NCBI GenBank assembly: GCA_002430405.1
Contig: DJBM01000145.1
Location: 1 to 10,056, forward strand
From: Actinobacteria bacterium UBA5976
Lineage (GTDB): Bacteria > Actinomycetota > Actinomycetes > S36-B12 > UBA5976
Reading direction: 5' to 3'
DNA: 10,056 nt
Shown piece by piece: positions 1 to 7,391 of the stretch. The translations under genes and the position numbers were made by a program. Below the pieces are notes generated by a model. That model was not told the origin of the DNA, searched no databases, and saw nothing but the letters and a program-made list of their open reading frames with translations. Position 1 is the first letter of the stretch; each line of letters begins with the position of its first letter.

Positions 1-1038
1 CAGGCGTCGAGCAATTGAAAATGCAAGGCCGTAATGTGTGCGAAGTTGCGCTGGCCAAGCAACTGAAAAATCTGATTCGGTATCTAACATCTCTGCGGCA
101 AGTCGGCCAGTTTCTAATCCGTAATCAATGCCTTCACCGTTGAGTGGGTTTACGCATCCGGCGGCGTCGCCAATAAACATAAAATTCTTTCCAGCAATTC
201 CAGAAACTGCGCCACCCATTGGTAACAAGAATGACCACGGCAAACGAATGTCACCTGAAAATTTCCAGTCCTCACGTTGTTGATCTGCATAGGTATTCAT
301 CAATGCGCGAAGGTTTACCTCAGCCGGGCGTTTATGGGTGGCAAGTGTGCCAACTCCGACATTTACTTCACCATTTGCGAGAGGGAAGATCCAACCGTAG
401 CCCGAAAGAATTTCATTTTTATCGCCGCGTAATTCCAAGTGTGATGAAATCCATGGATCGTCGTGGCGCTCACTCTTTATATAGCCACGTGCTGCAACAC
501 CATACGCAGTATCACGATGCCACTCCCGACCAAGCTTGCGACCGAGTTGAGATCGCGCGCCATCAGCGATGATTACCGAATTTGCATTGAATGTAACGAT
601 GCCGCTATCTGTTTTCGCAATTACTGATTTGATTACGCCCGAGTCCAGCACTACATCAGTTGCAGTGTGGCCTTCTAAAACTTTTGCCCCGGCTGCTTTC
701 GCTATCCACATAATTTGTTCATCGAGTTCGAGTCTTGGTGCTGCGCCACCGTAATCTGGCAGCGATCCTCCCGGCCAAGGAAGCAGTAATTCTTGTCCAA
801 AGCCAGCAGCGCGGAGTCCTTTGTTGCGTGCGCGTCCTGCCAGCCAATCACTTAATCCGATTGCGTTTAGTTCCGCAATTGCTCGAGGAGTTAGGCCATC
901 ACCGCATGGTTTATCACGTGGAAAAGTAGCTGAATCAATCAGAGTTACTTCGTGGCCAGCGCGAGCAGCGTAAGTTGCAGCAGCAGAACCAGCAGGTCCC
1001 GCGCCAACCACTAACACTTCGGTTTGAATTTCGCTCAC
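1..1038 (-). CDS. menJ: Menaquinone reductase (MenJ-like), geranylgeranyl reductase family; 3' end cut by window edge
   Basis: FAD-dependent oxidoreductase of the geranylgeranyl reductase family. Known role: the mycobacterial member MenJ saturates one isoprenoid double bond of menaquinone at the membrane; that this protein does the same is inferred from resemblance. Reading down from a GTG at 1038 gives 346 codons without a stop to the window edge, so the C-terminus (family length about 400-430) is missing. The start reads MSEIQTEVLVVGAGPAGS: the FAD dinucleotide-binding GxGxxG is at residues 12-17. The family motif KPCGDGLTPR follows at 43-52, and the second FAD motif GDAAGCVNPLNGEG begins at 290. 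The GTG start is preferred because the fold begins at once, there is a modest SD (GAGAG, 1048-1052, 9 nt spacer) and no in-frame ATG occurs before the upstream stop. It lies 103 bp downstream of upp on the same strand and could be co-transcribed. Family assignment is firm; the exact quinone substrate is not. Confidence 0.85.
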   Translation of the reverse strand, partial: MSEIQTEVLVVGAGPAGSAAATYAARAGHEVTLIDSATFPRDKPCGDGLTPRAIAELNAIGLSDWLAGRARNKGLRAAGFGQELLLPWPGGSLPDYGGAAPRLELDEQIMWIAKAAGAKVLEGHTATDVVLDSGVIKSVIAKTDSGIVTFNANSVIIADGARSQLGRKLGREWHRDTAYGVAARGYIKSERHDDPWISSHLELRGDKNEILSGYGWIFPLANGEVNVGVGTLATHKRPAEVNLRALMNTYADQQREDWKFSGDIRLPWSFLLPMGGAVSGIAGKNFMFIGDAAGCVNPLNGEGIDYGLETGRLAAEMLDTESDFSVAWPAQLRTHYGLAFSIARRL

Positions 1039-1141
1039 TGGGTTATTCTCTCGCGTCCCACGAGTCAGCGCACTTCTGGATTTGAGCGAGGTAACTCGCA
1101 GGTAGAGACCTGTAAAACTCCTGAGCTGAAACTACTAAGAA

Positions 1142-1780
1142 CTAAGCAACACCAAATAAGCGATCGCCGGCATCGCCTAGGCCCGGAACTATGTAACCCT
1201 TTTCGTTTAACTTTTCATCCACGACAGCAGTTACAAGTAACACATCTACATCGCGACCTTCAAGTGATTTTTCCAACGCGGCGATGCCTTCTGGGGCTGA
1301 CAATAAACATATCGCCGTAATTTGGTTAGCCCCACGATCCAACATCAATTCAATGGCAGAAATTAGAGTTCCACCTGTTGCCAGCATCGGATCAAGCAAA
1401 AATACGTGCCGTCCCTTTAAGTCACCTGGAATTCGATCAGCGTAAGTAGAAGGTTGCAACGTGTCGTGATCGCGAACCATTCCCAAGAAGCCAACTTCAG
1501 AAGTAGGTAACATGCGCGTCATGCCATCGAGCATTCCCAGTCCCGCTCGCAGAATTGGGATCACAACCGGTGTGGGAGCGGTCAATCGAACTCCCTGCGC
1601 TGGGGCAACTGGGGTTTGCACAGTTACTGGCTCCACGCGAATATCCCGAGTGGCCTCATACGCTAAGAGGGTTACTAATTCGTCTGCAAGCCGGCGAAAA
1701 GTCTGGGAATCCGTTTGCTTGTCGCGAAGCGCAGTTAGTTTGTGAGCTATCAAGGGATGATCGGTTATTAATGTACGCAT
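1142..1780 (-). CDS. upp: Uracil phosphoribosyltransferase
   Basis: Cytoplasmic salvage enzyme: uracil + PRPP gives UMP + diphosphate. The 212 residues match the usual family length (about 208). Visible landmarks are the N-terminal DHPLIAHKLTALRD, the PILRAGLGM segment, the PRPP-binding loop DPMLATGGT at residues 130-138, APEGIAALE, and the C-terminal uracil-binding segment YIVPGLGDAGDR at 196-207. The ATG at 1780 aligns with family N-termini. No Shine-Dalgarno is visible before it, but a TAATGT box lies exactly 6 nt upstream, suggesting a leaderless mRNA. It is divergent from the nucleoside-binding lipoprotein. Its substrate uracil is what DeoA, encoded later in the window, releases from deoxyuridine, so it closes the pyrimidine salvage route. 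Confidence 0.97.
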   Translation of the reverse strand: MRTLITDHPLIAHKLTALRDKQTDSQTFRRLADELVTLLAYEATRDIRVEPVTVQTPVAPAQGVRLTAPTPVVIPILRAGLGMLDGMTRMLPTSEVGFLGMVRDHDTLQPSTYADRIPGDLKGRHVFLLDPMLATGGTLISAIELMLDRGANQITAICLLSAPEGIAALEKSLEGRDVDVLLVTAVVDEKLNEKGYIVPGLGDAGDRLFGVA

Positions 1781-1786
1781 TTGCCA

Positions 1787-1792
1787 ACATTA
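1787..1792 (-). promoter_or_regulatory. Putative -10 box (TAATGT) of a leaderless upp transcript
   Basis: TAATGT fits the actinobacterial -10 pattern TANNNT and is followed by 6 nt and then the upp ATG, so transcription would start at or next to the A of the start codon. No SD is present in between. No good -35 hexamer is seen at the expected distance. The same TANNNT-N6-ATG arrangement recurs before deoA and the cupin gene. Confidence 0.4.
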
Positions 1793-1905
1793 ACGGTTTC
1801 GATGTGCATTTCTGGAGGCCCAGTCGCTTTGTTGCAGGTGGGACGTGAGTGAAAGATGTGTGTTGGACTTCATCACAGCTAGGTCACACTTTTGGATTAC
1901 TGGGT

Positions 1906-1941
1906 GGTGAACGCGCGGTGAAAAACCCTACAACGTAAACT
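1906..1941 (+). promoter_or_regulatory. Possible promoter/operator region of the nucleoside-binding lipoprotein gene
   Basis: TAAACT (1936-1941) fits TANNNT and would give an mRNA leader of roughly 40 nt; TACAAC at 1929-1934 is an alternative -10. Upstream, GGTGAA occurs twice (1906-1911 and 1917-1922) with an 11-bp period, about one helical turn, which could be a regulator site or part of a weak -35. No convincing TTGACA-like box is present. The region is placed by position more than by strong consensus. Confidence 0.25.
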
Positions 1942-1978
1942 CTTCTTGGTGATGCGATTGGCGCATTATTGATATGAG

Positions 1979-1983
1979 AGGAG
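1979..1983 (+). promoter_or_regulatory. Shine-Dalgarno AGGAG that sets the GTG start of the binding protein
   Basis: AGGAG lies 6 nt before the GTG at 1990. This favours the GTG over the adjacent TTG at 1993 and contrasts with the SD-less starts of upp, deoA and the cupin gene. Confidence 0.75.
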
Positions 1984-1989
1984 CCCTCC

Positions 1990-3039
1990 GTGTTGAAGGG
2001 TGTAAAACTTGCCTCCGTCCTGGCTGTAGCGTCATTGGCGCTAGCAGCTTGTGGATCGAGTAGCGATACCGCTGAAAGCGCAGCGCCAACAGCTGCAGCT
2101 TCAGCTGTCAAGGTTGGAATGGCGTATGACCAAGACGGCAAGGGTGACGGATCGTTTAACGATGCTGCATTTGCTGGTCTATCAAAAGCACAAACTGATC
2201 TTGGTGTTGAAATCAAGGAAGTTAACTCAGGCGCAGGTGCAACAGACGCAGCTCGCGAAGAACTTTTGACTCTTCTAGCTGAGGGTGGATACAACCCTGT
2301 TATTGCTGTTGGATTCGCATACAGCACTGCACTTGCTGCAGTTGCTCCAAAGTTCCCAGAAACAACATTTGCAATTGTTGACTCCGTTGTGGATTCACCA
2401 AACGTTGGATCATTGATCTTTGCTGCAGAGCAGGGTTCATACCTAACAGGTGTAATTGCAGCCTCCGCATCAAAGTCAGGTCACATTGGCTTCATCGGTG
2501 GTATGGAAATCGATCTAATCAAGGCTTTTGAAGCTGGTTACAACGAAGGTGCACGTTCAGTTAATCCTGACATCATCATCGATTCCAAGTACATGGGTCC
2601 TGCTGGCGACAACACTGCATGGAACGTGCCAGAAAAGGCAAAGACTGCAACTGACGGCATGATCGCTAATGGCGCAGATGTTATCTATGCAGCTGCTGGT
2701 GGTTCCGGTCTTGGAATGTTCCAGTCCGTTAAGGCCGCAGGCGCAGGTTACTGGGCAATCGGCGTTGACTCCGATCAGTACACCGTGCCAGCACTTGCTG
2801 AATACAAGGATTTCATTTTGACATCCATGTTGAAGCGTGTTGACGTAGCTGTATATGACGTAATCGCTGCCTTGGTTAATGGCGCTCCACTAGTTGGAAT
2901 CCAGGCCTTTGACCTAAGCAAGGAAGGCGTTGGTTACTCCAGCTCTAACTCTGCCGTTGCTGAATATGCTGCTGCTGCTGACGCTGCTGCTGCGAAGATT
3001 GCATCCGGCGAAGTTGTTGTTGGCACCACAGTTGAATAA
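1990..3039 (+). CDS. Nucleoside-binding lipoprotein of the BMP/PnrA family (ABC transporter substrate-binding protein; NupN/BmpA-like)
   Basis: Extracytoplasmic, lipid-anchored binding protein predicted to capture nucleosides and deliver them to the ABC transporter encoded next. The 349-residue product (GTG start) has a short charged N-terminus, a hydrophobic stretch and the lipobox LAAC with Cys21 as the lipidation site. A Ser/Ala-rich linker leads to the mature domain, whose first strand and ligand loop read KVGMAYDQDGKGDGSFNDAAF, the GSFND signature of PnrA-type proteins. GHIGFIGGME and the late IGVDSDQ segment also fit the family. The C-terminus is very Ala-rich (EYAAAADAAAAK). Lys is AAG in 15 of 17 cases by my count, against 7 of 27 in the ATPase gene, which suggests selection for high expression. 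The gene ends just before a strong terminator and is divergent from upp. Nucleoside specificity is inferred from family and from the salvage enzymes downstream. Confidence 0.92.
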   Translation: MLKGVKLASVLAVASLALAACGSSSDTAESAAPTAAASAVKVGMAYDQDGKGDGSFNDAAFAGLSKAQTDLGVEIKEVNSGAGATDAAREELLTLLAEGGYNPVIAVGFAYSTALAAVAPKFPETTFAIVDSVVDSPNVGSLIFAAEQGSYLTGVIAASASKSGHIGFIGGMEIDLIKAFEAGYNEGARSVNPDIIIDSKYMGPAGDNTAWNVPEKAKTATDGMIANGADVIYAAAGGSGLGMFQSVKAAGAGYWAIGVDSDQYTVPALAEYKDFILTSMLKRVDVAVYDVIAALVNGAPLVGIQAFDLSKEGVGYSSSNSAVAEYAAAADAAAAKIASGEVVVGTTVE

Positions 3040-3052
3040 AAACTAAATAGAT

Positions 3053-3094
3053 TGAGGCTCGGGTGGATTAATTTCCACCCGAGCCTCACTTTTT
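3053..3094 (+). terminator. Intrinsic terminator between binding protein and ABC ATPase genes
   Basis: A perfect 15-bp inverted repeat (3053-3067 with 3074-3088, core GAGGCTCGGGTGG) encloses a 6-nt loop TTAATT and is followed at once by CTTTTT. It begins 13 nt after the stop codon of the lipoprotein gene. Partial read-through would give more binding protein than transporter, a usual arrangement in ABC operons. Confidence 0.92.
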
Positions 3095-3157
3095 ATTGAG
3101 GTTAGTCGTAAGTTTGGATAGTAGAAATTCATTAGTTGAAGGGCCTGGTCTCAAGAC

Positions 3158-4684
3158 ATGAGCGAAAATTCAGTAGCGGTAGAACTACAAGGGATCTGGA
3201 AACGCTTTCCTGGAGTAATTGCGAATAGCGACATAAATCTAAAGGTTGCCTCTGGAACCGTTCATGCAATCGTCGGTGAAAATGGCGCAGGCAAATCAAC
3301 TTTGATGAAGATTCTTTACGGTATGCAAAAAGCTGACGAAGGAATCATTTCAATTAATGGTAAGGCCTTAGTTTTTAATTCACCGTCTGATGCAATTGCT
3401 GCAGGTATTGGAATGGTGCATCAGCATTTCATGCTGGCAGATAATTTCACTGTTTTGGAAAATATTATTTTGGGAAGTGAACCAAAATCGGGCGGCAAAT
3501 TAGATTTTGCAAAAGCTCGCAAACTAATTTCAGATATAGCCGCTGAAAATGGTCTGGCAGTAAATTCAGATGTTTTAGTTAGTGAACTTGGAGTTGGGGA
3601 TCGGCAACGTATTGAGATTCTTAAAGTCCTTTATCGTGGCGCACACATATTGATCCTTGATGAACCCACAGCAGTACTTGTCCCACATGAAGTAGAAGAA
3701 TTATTCAATACGCTTCGTGACTTAAAGAAGCAAGGATTTACAGTTATTTTCATCAGCCACAAACTCGATGAAGTCCTTTCCATAGCTGATGAGATAACCG
3801 TCATCCGCCAGGGGACGACTGTCGGCAGCGTCAATCCCCATACCGAAAATGTTTCGGCGCGTGTCCTTGCCGAGATGATGGTCGGTAGTGAATTACCAAC
3901 TCCCCAATCTGTTGGTAATACTATTCAAGATCAAGTTGTACTTACTGTTGAAAATTTAGGTGTTATTGCAGCTGGTGGGAAAGCAATCGTTGATGGCGTC
4001 TCATTTAAAATTCGAGCTGGCGAAATTTTAGGAATTGCTGGAGTAGAAGGAAATGGCCAGGCCGAGATTCTAAACGCCTTAATGGGAATCGAATCCGCTA
4101 CTGGAAAAGTAATGTTCCAGGATGAAGACATCAGTAAGAAATCCACACGTTATCGGCGCGATCTTGGAATTGGTTTTATTCCAGAAGATCGCCAGCGACA
4201 GGCACTATTACTTGGAGCACCACTTTGGGAAAATAGAATGCTCGGACATCAAACTAAAGCGCCGAATGCTAAAGGTTTTTGGTTGAATCCTCGCGGCGCA
4301 AAGGCTGACACCAAGCGCATTGTGGCCGAATATGATGTGCGAACTCCCAGCATTGATGTAAACGCAAGTGCCCTTTCTGGTGGCAACCAACAGAAACTAA
4401 TCGTTGGTCGAGAAATGTCTGGTGATCCAAAACTATTAATTGCAGCGCACCCAACCCGTGGCGTAGATGTCGGCGCGCAAGCCGCAATCTGGGATCACAT
4501 CCGTAATGCCCGCCAGGCTGGCCTTGCCGTATTGTTAATTTCTGCAGATCTTGACGAGCTGATTGGCTTGAGCGATTCCATCAAAGTTTTACTCAGAGGA
4601 AAATTCGTTGCGGACGCCGATCCTGCAACTGTTACTCCACAAGAACTGGGTACTGCAATGACCGGTGCTGGGAGAGCTGCCTAA
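3158..4684 (+). CDS. ABC transporter ATP-binding protein, tandem NBDs (nucleoside/simple-sugar import type, NupO/RbsA-like)
   Basis: Energising subunit with two fused nucleotide-binding domains, 508 residues, the usual size. NBD1 has Walker A GENGAGKST (40-48), a Q-loop in MVHQHFMLADNF, a variant signature LGVGDRQR (144-151) and Walker B LILDEP with Asp168-Glu169. NBD2 is degenerate: the Walker A position reads GVEGNGQAE (295-303) without the Lys, and Walker B reads LLIAAHPT with Ala430/His431 in place of Asp/Glu. Its signature LSGGNQQK (406-413) is intact, so it can complete the NBD1 site. This asymmetry is known in the RbsA/NupO group. No strong SD sits before the ATG at 3158; GAAGGG at 3138-3143 is rather far. 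The stop overlaps the next start as TAATG. It follows the terminator, so it depends on read-through or on a weak promoter in the 118-bp gap. Confidence 0.94.
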   Translation: MSENSVAVELQGIWKRFPGVIANSDINLKVASGTVHAIVGENGAGKSTLMKILYGMQKADEGIISINGKALVFNSPSDAIAAGIGMVHQHFMLADNFTVLENIILGSEPKSGGKLDFAKARKLISDIAAENGLAVNSDVLVSELGVGDRQRIEILKVLYRGAHILILDEPTAVLVPHEVEELFNTLRDLKKQGFTVIFISHKLDEVLSIADEITVIRQGTTVGSVNPHTENVSARVLAEMMVGSELPTPQSVGNTIQDQVVLTVENLGVIAAGGKAIVDGVSFKIRAGEILGIAGVEGNGQAEILNALMGIESATGKVMFQDEDISKKSTRYRRDLGIGFIPEDRQRQALLLGAPLWENRMLGHQTKAPNAKGFWLNPRGAKADTKRIVAEYDVRTPSIDVNASALSGGNQQKLIVGREMSGDPKLLIAAHPTRGVDVGAQAAIWDHIRNARQAGLAVLLISADLDELIGLSDSIKVLLRGKFVADADPATVTPQELGTAMTGAGRAA

Positions 4685-5769
4685 TGAATCTTCGTCGCCT
4701 CGCAACCAGCTTGATTGCGCCAGCAATTGGGTTGGGCGTATCTCTTGCAGCAACTGCCGTAATTTTGATTTCTATTGGTGCCAATGTCACAGTTATTTTC
4801 TCTTCAATGTGGAATTACGGAACTTCTCCGCGCGCTATGACTTTGATGCTTAACTTGGCCACTGTTTATTTCTTGAGTGCTTTAGCTGTTTCCATTGGAT
4901 TCAAAATGAACCTTTTCAACATTGGCGTCAATGGTCAATATATTTTAGGCTCTTTAGCCGCTGCCGTAGTTGCTAGCAATTTACAACTTCCAAAAGCGAT
5001 ATCGATAACTGTGACAATCTTGACTGCTATGTTTGTTGGCGCTGCATGGGCCGGAATTGCTGCCTGGCTTAAAGTTGCGCGCGGTGTCAGCGAAGTTATT
5101 TCGACAATTATGTTGAACTTCATTGCAGTTGGAATTATTAGTTACCTAATCGTTCGAACAAGCATTGGCACCGAAACTAGCGTCAATATTCGTGGTACGA
5201 AGTTCATTCCTGAATCTGGAATGTTGCGTGGTAACGCATTTATTGATCCAGACACAAAAGTGTATGGATTCTTAATAATCTCTATTTTCGTAGGTGTTGG
5301 GTATTGGTTTTTACTAAACCGAACCCGATTTGGTTTCGATCTACGCGCAACAGGTAAATCTGCATCAGCCGCCCGAACAAGTGGCGTGCAATCCACTCGC
5401 ATGATTGTCACCACAATGTTGCTTTCTGGTGCAGTAGCTGGATTAGTTGGACTTCCATATTTACTTGGCCAAACTGGTTCCTACAATCTACAATTCCCAA
5501 CGGAATGGGGATTCATAGGCATTGCGATTGCATTATTAGGTCGTAACAATCCTGTTGGCATTGCAATCGGAGCAATTTTTGTGGCATTTCTCGATGTTTC
5601 AAGTGGACAATTAGTTCTGGAAGGTGTGCCTCGGGAAATTTCCACAATTATGCAAGGACTAATTGTGATTGTTGTCGTTATCTCCTATGAAGTAGTGCGG
5701 CGAAATCAAGTCAAGAGCGAGCAACGAAGTGTCGCTCGTGCACTTGCAAAACAGGAGGTGTCCGCATGA
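4684..5769 (+). CDS. ABC transporter permease 1 (BPD_transp_2 family, nucleoside import; NupP-like)
   Basis: Integral membrane subunit, 361 residues, one half of the predicted heterodimeric channel. It starts with a short basic N-terminus (MNLRR) and a long hydrophobic segment at about 10-31. Many further hydrophobic stretches follow, consistent with 8 or more membrane helices (estimated by eye). The family signature LFNIGVNGQ lies at 77-85, after the hydrophobic run ending in IGFKMN. Later segments such as AARTSGVQSTR and GWGFIGIAIALLG-like residues, the former a probable coupling loop to the ATPase, fit the family. The C-terminal tail is charged and cytoplasmic in character. The start overlaps the ATPase stop (TAATG) and the stop overlaps permease 2 (ATGA), indicating translational coupling. 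Substrate is inferred from context. Confidence 0.92.
   Translation: MNLRRLATSLIAPAIGLGVSLAATAVILISIGANVTVIFSSMWNYGTSPRAMTLMLNLATVYFLSALAVSIGFKMNLFNIGVNGQYILGSLAAAVVASNLQLPKAISITVTILTAMFVGAAWAGIAAWLKVARGVSEVISTIMLNFIAVGIISYLIVRTSIGTETSVNIRGTKFIPESGMLRGNAFIDPDTKVYGFLIISIFVGVGYWFLLNRTRFGFDLRATGKSASAARTSGVQSTRMIVTTMLLSGAVAGLVGLPYLLGQTGSYNLQFPTEWGFIGIAIALLGRNNPVGIAIGAIFVAFLDVSSGQLVLEGVPREISTIMQGLIVIVVVISYEVVRRNQVKSEQRSVARALAKQEVSA
5753..5760 (+). promoter_or_regulatory. Strong Shine-Dalgarno AGGAGGTG for permease 2
   Basis: AGGAGGTG lies inside the end of permease 1, 5 nt before the ATG at 5766. It is the best SD in the window and fixes the permease 2 start in a 4-nt ATGA overlap. Confidence 0.8.
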
Positions 5770-6980
5770 CTTACTTAAAGTCGCATCGTTTTATTGGATC
5801 AGCATTTACTGCGATAACTATGCTTTCGATTACTCGCACTATTACGAGTAATGGCGACTTAACTAGCACAGTAACAATTGCGCAAGCGCTTGTATTTGCT
5901 TCACCGATCGCACTTGCCGGTCTTGCTGGAATCTGGGCAGAACGTGCTGGCGTTATCAACATTGGCCTGGAAGGCATGATGATCCTTGGCACTTTTGGAG
6001 CTGGTTGGGCTGGTTGGCAATGGGGCGCCTGGGCTGGAGTTCTAGCCGGAATAATTTTTGGCGCAATCGGTGGCTTACTACTTGCCGTTGCCGCGGTGAC
6101 TTTCGGTGTGGATCAAATTATTGCGGGTACTGCCATAAACTTATTAGCCTTGGGTACAACTAAGTTCCTGGCCATTTTGCTCTTTACTAATGCGCCGGGT
6201 GGTGGTCAAGCTCAATCGCCACCGATAAAAGGTAAAATTCCAGTTTTTACTTTGGATTCAATTGTTGAGCCACTAACTGCGCTTCATGAAAAAGGAATCT
6301 TCTTCGTAAGTGACTTAGCTGGTTTAGTAGCAGGTCTGTTCTACAACATGTCGCTCTTAACTATCATTACGCTTTTACTTTTCATAATGACAAGTTATTT
6401 GCTTTGGAAAACTGCATTTGGCCTTCGGTTGCGCAGTGCGGGTGAAAATCCATGGGCAGCTGATTCACTGGGCGTGAAAGTTGTGCAATACAAATACGCC
6501 GCAGTCGTGTTCTCCGGAATGCTTGCTGGTCTTGGTGGAGCATATCTTTCGATTGCATCGACTATTTACCGAAATGGAAATACTGCTGGTCGTGGTTACA
6601 TTGGGTTAGCAACAATGATTTTTGGTGACTGGCGTCCTGGTGGAACAGCAGCTGGCGCCATAATGTTTGGTTACATTGATACTTTGCGGCTAATTGATAC
6701 CGGAAATCAAAACGTTAAAGGATTAATTTTACTTGGCGCAATTATTTTATTCACAATTGGCGCCTGGATGCTGCGAAGTTCCAGGCGGAACACTGCTATT
6801 GGATTCTTGTTGCTTGGCGCAGTAATGATTGGGGCCTACTTCTCAGCTACGTCCTTCCCTCCGGAAGTTGCTCAAGTTGCGCCGTACATCACCACTTTGT
6901 TGGTGCTAGCTACTGCATCTCAAAATTTGCGGCCACCCGCTGCTGATGGAGTTCCATATCGTAAGGGAGAAGACCACTGA
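5766..6980 (+). CDS. ABC transporter permease 2 (BPD_transp_2 family, nucleoside import; NupQ-like)
   Basis: Second membrane subunit of the predicted nucleoside importer, 404 residues. The signature ERAGVINIGLEGMM at 59-72 is the counterpart of LFNIGVNGQ in permease 1 and is typical of the second permease of this transporter class. Following segments are strongly hydrophobic (Gly/Ala/Trp-rich around 75-95), and a likely coupling loop reads LRSAGENPWAADSLGV. It is longer than the roughly 320-residue Bacillus-type homologue: it has an N-terminal extension of some 30 residues and a C-terminal extension with about two more hydrophobic stretches after GNQNVKG, ending in a hydrophilic tail. I believe the longer form is common in actinobacteria, but I could not check this. 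Its TGA overlaps the ATG of cdd (TGATG). Confidence 0.92.
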   Translation: MTYLKSHRFIGSAFTAITMLSITRTITSNGDLTSTVTIAQALVFASPIALAGLAGIWAERAGVINIGLEGMMILGTFGAGWAGWQWGAWAGVLAGIIFGAIGGLLLAVAAVTFGVDQIIAGTAINLLALGTTKFLAILLFTNAPGGGQAQSPPIKGKIPVFTLDSIVEPLTALHEKGIFFVSDLAGLVAGLFYNMSLLTIITLLLFIMTSYLLWKTAFGLRLRSAGENPWAADSLGVKVVQYKYAAVVFSGMLAGLGGAYLSIASTIYRNGNTAGRGYIGLATMIFGDWRPGGTAAGAIMFGYIDTLRLIDTGNQNVKGLILLGAIILFTIGAWMLRSSRRNTAIGFLLLGAVMIGAYFSATSFPPEVAQVAPYITTLLVLATASQNLRPPAADGVPYRKGEDH

Positions 6981-7375
6981 TGGAAATAGATTGGGATGAA
7001 TTGCGCGTGGCTGCAACTAGTGCAATGTCTACTGCATACGCGCCGTACTCAAACTTTCCTGTTGGGGTTGCTGGCTTAGTTGATGATGGTCGCATTGTTA
7101 CTGGATGCAATGTAGAGAATGCTGCCTACGGTGTGGCTTTATGTGCTGAATGTGGACTTATATCGAGTTTGATCAGCTCAGGTGGTGGCAAATTAGTTGC
7201 CGTGGCTTGTGTTGACCGTAATGGAAATTCATTGATGCCGTGTGGACGTTGCCGACAATTGCTTTGGGAGCATGGCGGCCCTACTTGCTTACTTGATTCA
7301 GTTAGTGGAATCAAAACTATGGCTGAAATATTGCCAGATGCCTTTGGTGCTCACGATTTAAAAGATCGGCTTTAA
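6980..7375 (+). CDS. cdd: Cytidine deaminase (small tetrameric type)
   Basis: Zinc hydrolase converting cytidine and deoxycytidine to uridine and deoxyuridine plus ammonia. The 131 residues fit the small homotetrameric class. The N-terminal AYAPYSNFPVGVA and substrate-binding NVENAAYG (44-51) are present. The zinc and catalytic residues are visible as Cys55-Ala-Glu57 and PCGRCRQ with Cys88 and Cys91, giving three Cys ligands and Glu57 as proton shuttle. The ATG overlaps the stop of permease 2 by 1 nt, so uptake and deamination are co-expressed. Its product deoxyuridine is a substrate of DeoA, encoded 16 nt downstream. Confidence 0.96.
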   Translation: MEIDWDELRVAATSAMSTAYAPYSNFPVGVAGLVDDGRIVTGCNVENAAYGVALCAECGLISSLISSGGGKLVAVACVDRNGNSLMPCGRCRQLLWEHGGPTCLLDSVSGIKTMAEILPDAFGAHDLKDRL

Positions 7376-7379
7376 GTAA

Positions 7380-7385
7380 TACCCT
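7380..7385 (+). promoter_or_regulatory. Putative -10 box (TACCCT) of a leaderless deoA transcript
   Basis: TACCCT fits TANNNT and lies exactly 6 nt before the deoA ATG at 7392, with no SD in between. TTTAAA at 7357-7362 sits 17 nt upstream and matches TTGACA at four of six positions, a passable -35. deoA could therefore be transcribed separately from the transporter genes even though only 16 nt separate it from cdd. Confidence 0.45.
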
Positions 7386-7391
7386 TGATGC

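Noticed and set aside
219..929. Plus-strand open frames of 61-117 codons across 219-929
   Set aside because: They lie opposite the menJ-like gene, whose protein carries clear FAD motifs through this whole stretch; their translations are low-complexity and unlike any family I know.
1039..1141. tRNA-like strings on the minus strand (AGCTCAGGAG and GCTCAAATCC) between upp and menJ
   Set aside because: The strings resemble D-loop and T-loop text, but no acceptor stem or anticodon arm can be folded around them and no CCA end is present.
1858..1889. GTGTG...CACAC inverted repeat upstream of the lipoprotein gene, and a CRP-like TGTG/CACA pair within it
   Set aside because: The arms are only 5 nt with a 22-nt gap; the TGTG-N11-CACA spacing does not match the TGTG-N8-CACA of CRP-type sites. 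It is likely chance.
1884..2327. Minus-strand open frame of 147 codons over the start of the lipoprotein gene
   Set aside because: It is antisense to a well-supported lipoprotein coding region, rich in Ser/Ala/Pro as expected for an antisense shadow, with no recognisable domain.
2966..2997. GCTGCTGCT-like tandem triplets near the end of the lipoprotein gene
   Set aside because: This is the coding consequence of the Ala-rich C-terminal helix (AAAADAAAAK), with no sign of an expanding or structural repeat beyond that.
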